DNA of 64,000 nt. It comes from Pseudomonas sp. SST3. Its GTDB lineage: Bacteria > Pseudomonadota > Gammaproteobacteria > Pseudomonadales > Pseudomonadaceae. The position numbers were made by a program, and so were the translations under genes. Shown here one piece after another: positions 37,530 to 48,201 of this stretch. Below the pieces are notes generated by a model. That model saw only the letters and a list, made by a program, of their open reading frames with translations, did not search any database and was not told where the DNA came from. Each line of letters opens with the position of its first letter. The stretch's first letter is position 1. The stretch spans positions 1-64,000 of the forward strand of contig NZ_QORI02000015.1 of the NCBI RefSeq assembly GCF_003325755.1, given 5' to 3'.

Positions 37530-38718
37530 ATGGCAACGGTAGACCGCTGGCTCCTGCCAGATGGCATCGAAGAGGTGCTGCCGCCCGAGGCGGCGCGTAT
37601 CGAGACCGCACGACGTCGCGTGCTGGATCTGTTCCAGTGCTGGGGCTATGAGTTGGTCATCACCCCTCATGTAGAGTTTCTCGAATCGCTGCTCACTGGT
37701 GCGGGGCAGGATCTTGATCTCAAGACCTTCAAGGTCATCGATCCGTTGTCGGGCAGACAGATGGGCTTGCGCGCGGATATCACGCCGCAGGTTGCGCGCG
37801 TGGACGCCCACACCTTACGCCGGGAAGGCCCCAGCCGGCTGTGCTATGCCGGTAGCGTGCTGCACGCCAAGCCCCAGGCGCTCGCCACTTCGCGCAGCCC
37901 GATTCAGCTCGGTGCAGAGCTTTACGGCGATGGCAGCACCTCCAGCGATATAGAGGTGATCTGTCTGATGCTGGAAACCCTCGGTCTCGCCGATGTGCCT
38001 GATGTGCACATGGACCTCGGGCACGTCGGTATCTATCGCGGGTTGGCGCGGGCCGCCGGCCTGTCTGGGAATGCCGAGCAGCGGCTGTTCGATGCGCTGC
38101 AGCGTAAGGCGATGGATGAAATTTCCGTTCTGACAGCCGACATCGAGCCGGCCCTGGCAGACATGTTACGCGCGCTGGCGAGGCTTTGCGGTGGGCGCGA
38201 GACGCTCGATGCGGCGCGTACAGCGCTGGCCGGCGCGCCGGCTACAGTACTCGAGTCGCTCGAAGGCTTGGTCCATATCGCCGATCAGCTGGCGGCGCGG
38301 TATCCGCAGCTGCCGCTGTATTTCGATCTGGGTGAGCTGCGTGGTTATCACTACCACACCGGTGTTGTGTTCGCGGTGTTCGTGCCGGGCGTTGGGCAGT
38401 CGATCGCTCAGGGCGGTCGGTATGACGACATTGGCGCGGACTTTGGTGCGGGCGCGACCGGCGACCGGCTTTTCAACGGATCTGAAAACCCTGGTCAGCC
38501 TGGGCAATGCCCAGCTCGTGGCTCCCGTCGTGGGTATCTGGGCGCCGTACAGTACCGATCCGGCCTTATGGCAGGTGGTATGCCGGCTGCGTGAGCAGGG
38601 CGAGCGCGTGGTGCAAGCTCTGGATGGGCAGCAGGGCGATGCGGCGCTGAGCGTTGGCTGCGACCGGCAGCTGCTATTGCAAGAAGGTTCCTGGGTCGTA
38701 GCGCCCCTGGCCCGCTGA
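37530..38718 (+). pseudogene. hisZ: ATP phosphoribosyltransferase regulatory subunit, frameshifted
   Basis: HisZ is a class II aminoacyl-tRNA-synthetase-like protein that activates the short HisG for the first step of histidine synthesis. The first frame (37530-38594) matches HisZ up to [16 protein letters not shown], then runs into an unrelated tail. The expected ending ([15 protein letters not shown] to the C-terminus) continues in the next frame from 38449 to 38718. Removing one base near 38448, in the run GGTGCGGGCGCG, restores a protein of 395 residues, the normal length. This is a true frameshift in this sequence or a sequencing error. Upstream of purA as in other Pseudomonas. Confidence 0.8.
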
Positions 38719-40101
<1,383 letters not shown>

Positions 40102-40121
40102 TTATCACGGCAACGAAAATG

Positions 40122-40145
40122 GACCGCCTTCGGGCGGTCTTTTCG
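40122..40145 (+). terminator. rho-independent terminator of purA
   Basis: GACCGCC (40122-40128), loop TTCG and GGCGGTC (40133-40139), then TTTTC. It lies about 20 bases after the purA stop. Confidence 0.88.
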
Positions 40146-40250
40146 TTCCGGCTGGGCGCGCTGAGTGGCAGGCTGCGCGCAGCGGGCTGGCAATCTAAAC
40201 GTCCGGTTAACTAGCGCTGCCGAAGCGTTTTCTTTGCGTGCGGAAACGAA

Positions 40251-40277
40251 AAAACCGAGCCAGTGGCTCGGTTTTTT
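40251..40277 (-). terminator. terminator of the tRNA-Leu transcript
   Basis: CCGAGCC (40255-40261) and GGCTCGG (40265-40271) form a seven-pair stem with a three-base loop, flanked by A4-6 on one side and T6 on the other, so it can work in both directions. It lies nine bases after the last tRNA on the minus strand. Confidence 0.85.
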
Positions 40278-40285
40278 CTGAAAAG

Positions 40286-40372
40286 TGGTGCCCAGGAGAA
40301 GACTCGAACTTCCACGATGTTGCCATCGCTAGGACCTGAACCTAGTGCGTCTACCAATTCCGCCACCTGGGC
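40286..40372 (-). tRNA. tRNA-Leu (CAG), copy 2
   Basis: An 87-base leucine tRNA with encoded CCA. Acceptor stem GCCCAGG pairs with CCTGGGC, the D arm carries GGCGGAATTGGTAGACGC, the anticodon loop TTCAGGT gives CAG, the long variable arm is CGATG-GCAA-CATCG, and the T loop has TTCGAGT. It differs from the copy at 40476 only at 40317 and 40326. Confidence 0.95.
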
Positions 40373-40475
40373 ACATTGCGATGATTGCTCACCGACTTAT
40401 GTCGATTGCTGGTCGAGGCCGACAAACCTCGTGTCTATGAGACTCTCGCCATCGGCAAGAATTTCATCAAGTAAA

Positions 40476-40562
40476 TGGTGCCCAGGAGAAGACTCGAACT
40501 TCCACGGTGTTGCCACCGCTAGGACCTGAACCTAGTGCGTCTACCAATTCCGCCACCTGGGC
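40476..40562 (-). tRNA. tRNA-Leu (CAG), copy 1
   Basis: Same 87-base tRNA-Leu with anticodon CAG and encoded CCA. Its variable arm is CGGTG-GCAA-CACCG, so the two bases that differ from the other copy form a G-C pair instead of A-T. It is promoter-proximal on the minus strand; the copies are 103 bases apart. Confidence 0.95.
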
Positions 40563-40625
40563 ACTGCAAACGATGATACTTCGTCGTTTCCGTGTTACAA
40601 CGTCTACCAGACATTGTGGGCGCGA

Positions 40626-40654
40626 ACTATACGGGCGGGGTTGCGCCTTGTAAA
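40626..40654 (-). promoter_or_regulatory. sigma-70 promoter of the tRNA-Leu pair
   Basis: On the minus strand TTTACA (40654-40649), a 17-base spacer and TATAGT (40631-40626) form a strong promoter. A GC-rich discriminator (TCGCGCCC) follows, as in promoters under stringent control. Confidence 0.8.
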
Positions 40655-40766
40655 GCCCGGCAAAGGAAAAATAATTCGCTCGAAAGCTGCCGCCGGCACG
40701 CGTTTCGCGCTTCAATAGATATAGGGCGTTCTGCCTCTATAAATGAATGAAAGGTGACATCTCTTA

Positions 40767-43286
40767 ATGGCCGATTGGCAATCCCTCGACCCCGAGGCCG
40801 CACGTGAAGCGGAGAAGTACGAAAACCCCATTCCCAGCCGCGAGCTGATTATCCAGCACCTGAGCGAGCGTGGCTCGCCAGCGGCGCGTGAGCAGCTGGT
40901 GGAAGAGTTCGGATTATCCTCCGAAGACGATATCGAAGCTCTGCGCCGCCGTCTGCGCGCGATGGAGCGTGACGGTCAGCTGATCTATACCCGGCGCGGC
41001 ACCTATGCCCCGGTGGACAAGCTGGATCTGGTTTGCGGTCGTGTCAGCGGCCACCGCGACGGATTTGGCTTTCTGATTCCCGATGATCGCAGCGACGACC
41101 TGTTCCTGAGCCCCGCGCAGATGCGCCTGGTATTCGATGGTGACCGCTGCCTGGCCCGCGTGGCCGGGCTCGATCGCCGCGGTCGCCGCGAAGGCGCCAT
41201 TGTCGAAGTGATCAGTCGCGCCCATGAAACAATCGTTGGCCGCTATCAGGAAGAAAGCGGAATCGGTTTCGTCATGGCCGACAATCCCAAGATTCAGCAG
41301 GAAGTTCTGGTGACGCCAGGTCGCTCCATGGGTGCCAAGCCGGGACAGTTCGTCGAAATCAAGATCACCCACTGGCCGACTCAGCGCTTCCAGCCTCAGG
41401 GCGATGTGGTCGAGGTGATTGGCAACTACATGGCGCCGGGTATGGAAATCGACGTCGCTCTGCGCAGCTTCGACATCCCTCATGTCTGGCCTGACGCGGT
41501 TAAGCGTGAGGCGGCCAAGCTTAAGCCGGAAGTGGACGAGAAGGACAAGCAGAAGCGTGTCGATCTTCGTCATCTGCCTTTCGTCACCATTGACGGCGAA
41601 GATGCGCGGGACTTCGACGATGCGGTCTATTGCGAAAAGCTCAGCGGCTGGAAGCTTTTCTCCGGTGGTTTCCGCCTGTACGTCGCGATTGCCGACGTCT
41701 CGCATTACGTGAAAGTCGGTTCGGCGCTGGATCAGGAAGCCGAGCTGCGTGGCACCTCGGTGTACTTCCCCGAGCGCGTCGTGCCAATGCTGCCAGAGGA
41801 GCTGTCGAATGGCCTCTGCTCGTTGAACCCGCACGTCGATCGTCTGGCCATGGTGTGTGAAATCACCCTGAACAAGTCGGGGAAGATGACGGACTACCAG
41901 TTCTACGAAGCCGTCATTCACTCCCATGCTCGGCTGACTTATAACAAGGTCAGTAGCATGCTCGAACAACCGTCTTCGACCGAAGGCAAGCGTTTGATCG
42001 GTGAGTATGGCGAGGTACTGCCGCACCTCAAGCAGCTGTATGCGCTATACAAAATGCTGCTCAAGGCGCGACACAGTCGGGGTGCGATCGATTTTGAAAC
42101 CCAGGAGACGCGCATCGTCTTCGGTGCCGGGCGCAAAATCGCGGCGATCAAGCCCACCGAGCGCAACGACGCTCACAAGCTGATCGAGGAATGCATGCTG
42201 TGCGCCAACGTGGCCACCGCACGCTTCCTTCAAGATCATGATATGCCGGGTCTGTATCGCGTTCATGATGGCCCGCCGCTTGAGCGCCAGGAGAAGCTGC
42301 GAGCGTTTCTCGGTGAGCTGGGGTTGACGCTCCACAAGGGAAAGGAGGGGCCGACGCCGAAGGATTATCAGGCGTTGCTTGAGCGTATCCAGGGGCGTCC
42401 CGATTTCCACGTAATCCAGACGGTGATGCTCCGTTCGCTTAGCCAGGCGGTCTACAGTCCCGACAACAACGGTCACTTCGGTCTGAATTACGAGGCCTAC
42501 GCACACTTCACCTCACCGATCCGCCGTTATCCGGATCTGCTGATCCATCGTGCGATCCGCAGCGTCATCCGCTCGCGCCGCGACACGTCGCATGTGCGTC
42601 GTGAGGGTGCGACCAGCATGCCCAAGGCGCGCATCTATCCGTATGACGAGGCGGCGCTGGAACAGTTGGGTGAGCAGTGCTCGATGACCGAACGGCGTGC
42701 CGACGAAGCGACCCGTGACGTGGTGAACTGGCTCAAGTGCGAGTTCATGAAGGATCGGGTTGGCGAGAGCTTTCCGGGCGTCATCACGGCGGTCACCGGG
42801 TTCGGCCTGTTCGTCGAGCTGACCGATGTCTATGTCGAGGGCCTGGTTCATGTGACCGCCATGCCCGGCGACTACTATCATTTCGATCCACTGCATCATC
42901 GCCTTTCGGGCGAGCGCAGTGGGCGCAGCTTCCGTCTCGGCGACAGCGTTGAGGTGCGGGTCATGCGTGTCGATCTCGACGAACGCAAGATCGACTTCGA
43001 GCTGATCAGTGGCGGCACTAAGACTGGAATCGCTGAGCGCGGCTCGGCGGATGGTCGGGGGGCGCGTAAGGATGGGCGCAGCAAGAAGGTGAATGCACCA
43101 TCCTCCAGTGCGCGAGAGTCCGTCAGTCCGGAAGTGCGCAAAAGCCGCGAGATGAAAAAGGCTCTGCTTGGCGAAGCCAAGGGGGACAAGGCGGCAAAAG
43201 GCAAACCCAAGCGCAGCTCCTCGAAGGCCAAGCCATCCGGCAAGCCGGACGGCAGCGCACCACGCAAGCGCAAGGCCAAGTCATGA
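40767..43286 (+). CDS. rnr: Ribonuclease R
   Basis: Processive 3'-5' exoribonuclease that degrades structured RNA and helps in rRNA quality control and cold growth. The 839-residue protein has an N-terminal winged helix, two cold-shock domains (about 85-250), the RNB catalytic domain with metal-binding aspartates in DGEDARDFDDA (276-286), an S1 domain near residues 665-750 and a Lys/Arg/Ser-rich tail. The start follows AAAGGTGA. Its stop overlaps the rlmB start by four bases. Confidence 0.97.
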   Translation: MADWQSLDPEAAREAEKYENPIPSRELIIQHLSERGSPAAREQLVEEFGLSSEDDIEALRRRLRAMERDGQLIYTRRGTYAPVDKLDLVCGRVSGHRDGFGFLIPDDRSDDLFLSPAQMRLVFDGDRCLARVAGLDRRGRREGAIVEVISRAHETIVGRYQEESGIGFVMADNPKIQQEVLVTPGRSMGAKPGQFVEIKITHWPTQRFQPQGDVVEVIGNYMAPGMEIDVALRSFDIPHVWPDAVKREAAKLKPEVDEKDKQKRVDLRHLPFVTIDGEDARDFDDAVYCEKLSGWKLFSGGFRLYVAIADVSHYVKVGSALDQEAELRGTSVYFPERVVPMLPEELSNGLCSLNPHVDRLAMVCEITLNKSGKMTDYQFYEAVIHSHARLTYNKVSSMLEQPSSTEGKRLIGEYGEVLPHLKQLYALYKMLLKARHSRGAIDFETQETRIVFGAGRKIAAIKPTERNDAHKLIEECMLCANVATARFLQDHDMPGLYRVHDGPPLERQEKLRAFLGELGLTLHKGKEGPTPKDYQALLERIQGRPDFHVIQTVMLRSLSQAVYSPDNNGHFGLNYEAYAHFTSPIRRYPDLLIHRAIRSVIRSRRDTSHVRREGATSMPKARIYPYDEAALEQLGEQCSMTERRADEATRDVVNWLKCEFMKDRVGESFPGVITAVTGFGLFVELTDVYVEGLVHVTAMPGDYYHFDPLHHRLSGERSGRSFRLGDSVEVRVMRVDLDERKIDFELISGGTKTGIAERGSADGRGARKDGRSKKVNAPSSSARESVSPEVRKSREMKKALLGEAKGDKAAKGKPKRSSSKAKPSGKPDGSAPRKRKAKS

Positions 43287-44035
43287 GTGATCTGGAGAAA
43301 ATATACGGCCTACACGCCGTAGAGGCCTTGCTTCGCCATCATCCGAAGCGGGTCAAGCAGGTCTGGCTGGCCGAAGGGCGCGACGATCCACGCGTGCAGG
43401 CGCTGATCCAGTTGGCTGCGCAATCGAAGGTGCGTGTCGGCCAATGCGAACGCCGTGAAATGGATGCTTGGGTCGAAGGCGTCCATCAAGGCGTTGTGGC
43501 CGATGTCAGCCCCAGTCAGGTCTGGGGTGATGCGATGCTTGAAGAGCTGCTGGATCGGACCGAAGGGGCGCCGTTGTTGCTCGTGCTCGACGGCGTCACG
43601 GATCCTCATAACTTGGGCGCCTGCCTGCGTACCGCCGATGCGGCTGGGGCGCTGGCAGTGATCATCCCCAAGGACAAGTCCGCAACCTTGAACGCCACAG
43701 TGCGCAAGGTGGCCTGTGGTGCGGCGGAAGTCATTCCGCTGGTGGCTGTGACCAATCTTGCGCGGACGCTGGAGAAGCTGCAGCAGCGTGGCCTATGGAT
43801 CGTCGGTACCGCTGGGGAGGCTGAGCAGGAAATCTACGACCAGGACCTCAGTGGTCCTATCGTTCTGGTGATGGGGGCGGAAGGTAAGGGCATGCGGCGT
43901 TTGACACGCGAGCATTGCGATTTCCTGGTGAGACTACCAATGGCCGGGAGTGTCAGTAGTCTCAATGTGTCGGTTGCCACCGGCGTCTGTCTATTCGAGG
44001 CGCTACGCCAGCGCCGTGCTGGCAGGTCGGGCTAA
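43283..44035 (+). CDS. rlmB: 23S rRNA (guanosine-2251-2'-O)-methyltransferase
   Basis: SPOUT-class methyltransferase that methylates G2251 in the peptidyl-transferase P loop. The 250-residue protein has a substrate-binding N-terminal domain (IYGLHAVEALLRHHP) and the knot motifs NLGACLRTADAAG, LVMGAEGKGMRRLT and SLNVSVATGVCLFEA. It is translationally coupled to rnr. Confidence 0.96.
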   Translation: MSDLEKIYGLHAVEALLRHHPKRVKQVWLAEGRDDPRVQALIQLAAQSKVRVGQCERREMDAWVEGVHQGVVADVSPSQVWGDAMLEELLDRTEGAPLLLVLDGVTDPHNLGACLRTADAAGALAVIIPKDKSATLNATVRKVACGAAEVIPLVAVTNLARTLEKLQQRGLWIVGTAGEAEQEIYDQDLSGPIVLVMGAEGKGMRRLTREHCDFLVRLPMAGSVSSLNVSVATGVCLFEALRQRRAGRSG

Positions 44036-44222
44036 TCGGCAGGCGGTGGCGGTGTTGCACGTGCCATCGCCCCAGCGTTATCGCCGCACCTCGAAACGGA
44101 TCGCCTCAGTCGCGGTCAACTGCCCATTCCTGATTTACGGTCGGCGTCGTTCGGCTGTTGGTTTGCGCGTCCGGTGGTCACTCTCGATGTAGATCGCGAC
44201 AGGCACGCGTCATGGAGGTTGT

Positions 44223-46391
44223 ATGCCGCAACGCCCGCCTTTCGAGGCACTGTTCAGGATTTCTCCGAACGCCTATCTGCTGCTTGACCGTGAGCTGACC
44301 ATACTGGATGCCAATGACGCATATCTGAAGCTTACGGCGCGTACGCTCGACGAGATCGTTGGGCGGCGGATACATGAGGCGTTCGCGGCTGATCCGAAAG
44401 CGCCTGAAACGACCCATGTCGATGAGCTGCTGGATTCCTTTGCCCGCGTACTTCGCAGCAAGGCCGTCGATACGCTACCGGTCATCCGGTACTCGATTGC
44501 GGTGAGCTCCGATAGCGGCGCGTCCTATCAGGATCGTTACTGGAGCGCGACACATACACCCGTGCTGGATGGGCGCGGCGAAGTGAGCGCTATCCTGCAG
44601 CACACCATGGACATTACCGAACTGCAGTCGCTCAAGGACTCCCAGCGCTCGGCAGAGTCCCGGGGCCAGCCTTTGCAGCAAATTCAGGCTGCGATCATGG
44701 CGCGCGCGAGATCGATGCAGGAAGAAGGCAATCAGCTGCGCCAGCTTTTTTCGCAGGCGCCGGGTTTCGTCTGCTTTCTGCGTGGCCCGGAGCACGTCTA
44801 CGAGTTGGTCAACGAGGCCCATCAGCGGCTAACTGGTTATCGCCAGCTGATCGGTAAGCGTATGAGCGACGGTCTGCCCGAGCTAGCGCACCAGGGGTTC
44901 ATCGAGCTGTTGGATCAGGCCTATCGCACTGGGGAACCCTACGTTGGCAAAGGTATGCGAGCGCTGTTTGAGCGTCGTCCCGGCGCAGGTCCCGAGGAGG
45001 TCTATCTCGATTTCGTGTTTCAGCCAATCGTCGAGCGCGACGGCCAAGTATCGGGCATTTTCGTGCAGGGCAATGATGTGACCGAGCAGCATCGCAACCA
45101 GCAGGAGCTGCGCGAGCACCGCGAGCATCTAGAGGAGCTGGTTCGTGATCGGACGCGTGAGCTCTTGCATAGCGAATCCGAACGCCGCGTGGCAGAGGCG
45201 GCGCTGATGCAATCGCAGAAACTCGAAGCGGTGGGCAAGCTGACTGGTGGCATCGCTCACGATTTCAACAACATGCTGCAGATTATTGGCGGCAACCTAC
45301 AGCTGTTACGCAGGAATCTGGGCGCTGACGAGACGGCGCAGCGGCGTCTGGAGTCCGCGGTGGGTGGCGTGGAAAAAGGTGCGCGCCTGGCGTCGCAGCT
45401 GCTTGCGTTTGCCAGTCGCCAGCCTCTTCAGCCCCAATCGGTCGATTTGGGGGAGTTGCTCGGGCAGATGAGCGAGCTGCTGGGCGGCGCCCTGGGCCGG
45501 GCGGTGCAGGTGGAGGTCGACGTTCAGCCGAACCTGTGGCCGGTCTTCGCCGATGTAGGCAACTTACAGGCCGCAATCCTCAATCTTGCGGTCAATGCAC
45601 GTGACGCAATGGTGGGTGGTGGTGCGTTGTGCATACGCTTGCGTAACCGCTCGCTGGACGCCACGCAGCTTGTGGATCAGGTGGATGTCGCCGCAGGGCC
45701 GTACGTCGAGCTGAGCGTTATCGACGAAGGTGTGGGAATGCCCCCCGAGGTGAAAGTGCGCGCATTCGAGCCGTTCTTTACCACCCGTCAGGACACCAAT
45801 GCCTCAGGTCTCGGCTTGAGCATGGTCTATGGCTTCGTCAAGCAGAGTGGCGGATTCGTTGTGCTGGAAAGCGAAGAGGGACGCGGTACGTCCGTGAGTG
45901 TATATCTGCCGCGGTACGTCTCCGAGCGGCAGCAGGACGTTCATGAGGCGATCGCCAGCCGTGATCCGGATTCGGCGCCGGCGACATCGCCGGGCGAGGC
46001 CTTGCCGGAGCAGACCGTTGGCTTGAGCATCCTCTTTGTCGAGGATGATCCTACGCTGCGTATGCTCACTGGCGAGGTGATGGAAGAGCTGGGTCATGAA
46101 GTCAATGCATGCGAGTCGGCGGAGGCCGCGCTGGAGCAGTTGGGGCAGCGCCGCTTCGATGTGCTGCTGACCGATGTGGGGCTGGCTGGTATGAGCGGCA
46201 TCGAGCTGGTGCGCCGGGCGAAGTTGCGCGATTCCGCACTGAGCATCGTGATCGCATCCGGTTATGCCATCAATGCACGTGACGAAGGTCTGGACGATCT
46301 GCGAACCATGCTCAAGCCCTACGATATCCATCAGGTCCGATCACTGCTCGAAAGTATCCGAGCCGAGCGCGCGCTCGCCCAGCGAAGCTGA
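44223..46391 (+). CDS. PAS-containing hybrid sensor histidine kinase
   Basis: Cytoplasmic hybrid kinase of 722 residues without membrane segments. Order: PAS domain (about 10-135), second PAS (about 170-290), a coiled coil (290-330), HisKA-type box with His346 in LTGGIAHDFNN, HATPase with VSVIDEGVGMPPEV-like N box near 500 and GLGLSMVYGF, then a C-terminal receiver (about 605-715) with phosphoacceptor Asp651 in LLTDVGLAG. The HDFNN box is the form found in HWE/BlrB-like and PAS-hybrid kinases. GGAGG lies four bases before the ATG. It has no adjacent response regulator, and the gene separates rlmB from rpsF, which are neighbours in P. aeruginosa. Confidence 0.88.
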   Translation: MPQRPPFEALFRISPNAYLLLDRELTILDANDAYLKLTARTLDEIVGRRIHEAFAADPKAPETTHVDELLDSFARVLRSKAVDTLPVIRYSIAVSSDSGASYQDRYWSATHTPVLDGRGEVSAILQHTMDITELQSLKDSQRSAESRGQPLQQIQAAIMARARSMQEEGNQLRQLFSQAPGFVCFLRGPEHVYELVNEAHQRLTGYRQLIGKRMSDGLPELAHQGFIELLDQAYRTGEPYVGKGMRALFERRPGAGPEEVYLDFVFQPIVERDGQVSGIFVQGNDVTEQHRNQQELREHREHLEELVRDRTRELLHSESERRVAEAALMQSQKLEAVGKLTGGIAHDFNNMLQIIGGNLQLLRRNLGADETAQRRLESAVGGVEKGARLASQLLAFASRQPLQPQSVDLGELLGQMSELLGGALGRAVQVEVDVQPNLWPVFADVGNLQAAILNLAVNARDAMVGGGALCIRLRNRSLDATQLVDQVDVAAGPYVELSVIDEGVGMPPEVKVRAFEPFFTTRQDTNASGLGLSMVYGFVKQSGGFVVLESEEGRGTSVSVYLPRYVSERQQDVHEAIASRDPDSAPATSPGEALPEQTVGLSILFVEDDPTLRMLTGEVMEELGHEVNACESAEAALEQLGQRRFDVLLTDVGLAGMSGIELVRRAKLRDSALSIVIASGYAINARDEGLDDLRTMLKPYDIHQVRSLLESIRAERALAQRS

Positions 46392-46422
46392 GTTCGGCTG
46401 GTTAAATAATCACCAAGGCGCC

Positions 46423-46451
46423 TTGCGCGCTTGACCGGGCTTCTCTAGAAT
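46423..46451 (+). promoter_or_regulatory. sigma-70 promoter of the rpsF operon
   Basis: TTGCGC (46423-46428), a 17-base spacer and TAGAAT (46446-46451) lie about 120 bases before rpsF, leaving a leader that contains the hairpin at 46526-46550. Confidence 0.65.
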
Positions 46452-46525
46452 TGCGCCCCTTGCCCGGATGGCAGGCGTTTGCGCGCCTCTCTGGCAGGCA
46501 AGACAAACATACTCATTCACTCCTT

Positions 46526-46550
46526 GCCTGATCCGTGTTGTGCGGCAGGC
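46526..46550 (+). promoter_or_regulatory. candidate S6:S18 autoregulatory leader of rpsF
   Basis: GCCTG (46526-46530), an AT bulge, CCG (46533-46535), a seven-base loop, CGG (46543-46545) and CAGGC (46546-46550) form a bulged hairpin 21 bases before the rpsF start. A CCG-containing bulged hairpin is, as I recall, the S6:S18 binding motif in many bacteria. Confidence 0.5.
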
Positions 46551-46571
46551 TGCAACCCGTAAGGAGCAACA

Positions 46572-46994
46572 ATGCGTCATTACGAAATCATCTTTCTGGT
46601 CCACCCCGACCAGAGCGAGCAGGTTGGCGGCATGGTGGAGCGTTACACCAAGCTGATCGAAGAGGACGGTGGCAAGATTCATCGTCTGGAAGACTGGGGC
46701 CGCCGTCAGTTGGCTTACGCCATCAACAACGTGCACAAGGCTCACTACGTGATGCTGAACGTCGAGTGCAGCGGCAAGGCACTGGCTGAGCTGGAAGACA
46801 ACTTCCGCTACAACGACGCCGTCATCCGTAACCTGGTCATTCGTCGCGATGAAGCCGAGACTGAACAGTCCGAGATGCTGAAGGCCGAGGAAAACCGTAG
46901 CGAGCGCCGTGAGCGTCGTGATCGCCCTGAATCTGACAATGTCAATGAAAACGACAATGACAGCGACAGCCGCGACAACAACGCTGACGAGTAA
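46572..46994 (+). CDS. rpsF: 30S ribosomal protein S6
   Basis: Small-subunit protein that binds 16S rRNA with S18. The 140-residue protein starts [18 protein letters not shown] and has a long acidic, Asn/Asp/Arg-rich tail (about residues 105-140) as seen in Pseudomonas and modified by glutamate addition in E. coli. The start follows AAGGAG. First gene of the operon with rpsR, a membrane protein gene and rplI. Confidence 0.98.
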   Translation: MRHYEIIFLVHPDQSEQVGGMVERYTKLIEEDGGKIHRLEDWGRRQLAYAINNVHKAHYVMLNVECSGKALAELEDNFRYNDAVIRNLVIRRDEAETEQSEMLKAEENRSERRERRDRPESDNVNENDNDSDSRDNNADE

Positions 46995-47022
46995 TCCACG
47001 GACCTATTGAGGAGCCTATTTC

Positions 47023-47253
47023 ATGGCACGTTTTTTCCGTCGTCGTAAGTTCTGCCGTTTCACTGCAGAAAACGTGAAAGAGATCGACTACAAGGATCTC
47101 AACACGCTGAAGGCCTACATTTCCGAAACCGGCAAGATCGTCCCTAGCCGTATCACCGGAACCAAAGCACGCTATCAGCGCCAGCTGGCTACCGCTATCA
47201 AGCGCGCCCGTTTCCTGGCCCTGCTGCCCTACACCGACAGCCACGGCCGTTGA
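47023..47253 (+). CDS. rpsR: 30S ribosomal protein S18
   Basis: Small-subunit protein that forms a heterodimer with S6. The 76-residue basic protein has the [15 protein letters not shown] start and the [20 protein letters not shown] signature. GAGG lies before the ATG, 28 bases after rpsF. Confidence 0.98.
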   Translation: MARFFRRRKFCRFTAENVKEIDYKDLNTLKAYISETGKIVPSRITGTKARYQRQLATAIKRARFLALLPYTDSHGR

Positions 47254-47287
47254 TCGAACTGTTCGACAGACGTAAAGGATAAATCGC

Positions 47288-48181
47288 ATGCGCGCCCTGG
47301 CTGACTTCATCATGCGCGGCCGTATGCAGGCAATTGTTGTAGTGGCTGGCTCTGCGGCGCTGCCGATGTTGTTCTGGCTGTGTGCTGCAGCAGGGAGCCT
47401 GGTGTTGCTGCGTCGCGGGCTGAACGACGCACTGGGTGTGTTGGTGTGGGCTGTATTGCCCGCATTGGCCTGGTGGTACTTCGGCGATCCGCGGACTCTG
47501 CTGGTACTGCTGGGATCGTTCGGATTGGCGCTGTTGTTGCGCAATCAGAACTCCTGGCGCCTTGTGATGCTGTGCAGTGTGGGGCTCGGGTTGTTGTATG
47601 CCTGGGCGCTTGGAGTGGTATTTGGCGAGCCAATTGCGGCGCTCGCCACCGAATTGCAGAAAGTGTTGCCCGACATGCTGTCGGACGCCTATCAGCAGCT
47701 TTCGGTGGAAGAGCAGGTGCGGTTGGGAGCACTGCTGACACCGGTTCTGACCGGCTTGTTGGCGGCGCTGTTGCAAATCACCACCCTGCTCAGTCTGATG
47801 CTCGGACGATACTGGCAGGCGTTGCTGTACAACCCGGGTGGCTTCGGTCTCGAGTTTCGGGCGCTGCGTTTTACGCCCGTGCCGGCAATGGTGCTCCTCG
47901 CGGGCATGTTGCTAACGCCGAGCCTCGGGGTACAGGTAGCAATGCTGGCTCCGCTGTGTAGTGTCCCGCTGGTGTTCGCCGGTATTGCACTGGTGCACGG
48001 ACTGGTGGCGCAGAACCGGATGTCGCGGTTCTGGCTGGTGGGGCTTTACGTCACGCTGGTGCTGTTCATGCAGTTGATTTATCCGTTACTGGCCGTATTG
48101 GCCATTGTCGACAGCTTGTTTGATTTTCGCGGTCGGGCATCTCGTGATGACGATGCGGGACCTGCGAACGGTGAAGGTTAA
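47288..48181 (+). CDS. DUF2232 family membrane protein
   Basis: A 297-residue integral membrane protein with about seven to eight hydrophobic segments, for example AIVVVAGSAALPMLFWLCAA and VMLCSVGLGLLYAWALGVVF. It fits the DUF2232 family, found between rpsR and rplI in Pseudomonas. Function unknown; its place in a ribosomal operon may be tied to regulation of growth rather than to ribosomes. It starts 34 bases after rpsR and ends 20 bases before rplI. Confidence 0.85.
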   Translation: MRALADFIMRGRMQAIVVVAGSAALPMLFWLCAAAGSLVLLRRGLNDALGVLVWAVLPALAWWYFGDPRTLLVLLGSFGLALLLRNQNSWRLVMLCSVGLGLLYAWALGVVFGEPIAALATELQKVLPDMLSDAYQQLSVEEQVRLGALLTPVLTGLLAALLQITTLLSLMLGRYWQALLYNPGGFGLEFRALRFTPVPAMVLLAGMLLTPSLGVQVAMLAPLCSVPLVFAGIALVHGLVAQNRMSRFWLVGLYVTLVLFMQLIYPLLAVLAIVDSLFDFRGRASRDDDAGPANGEG

Positions 48182-48201
48182 GTTAAAGAGGTAAGACTCA
48201 A

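Noticed and set aside
40263..40715. Small open frames over the tRNA region
   Set aside because: They read through the two tRNA-Leu genes; the near-identical peptides on each come from the tRNA repeats.
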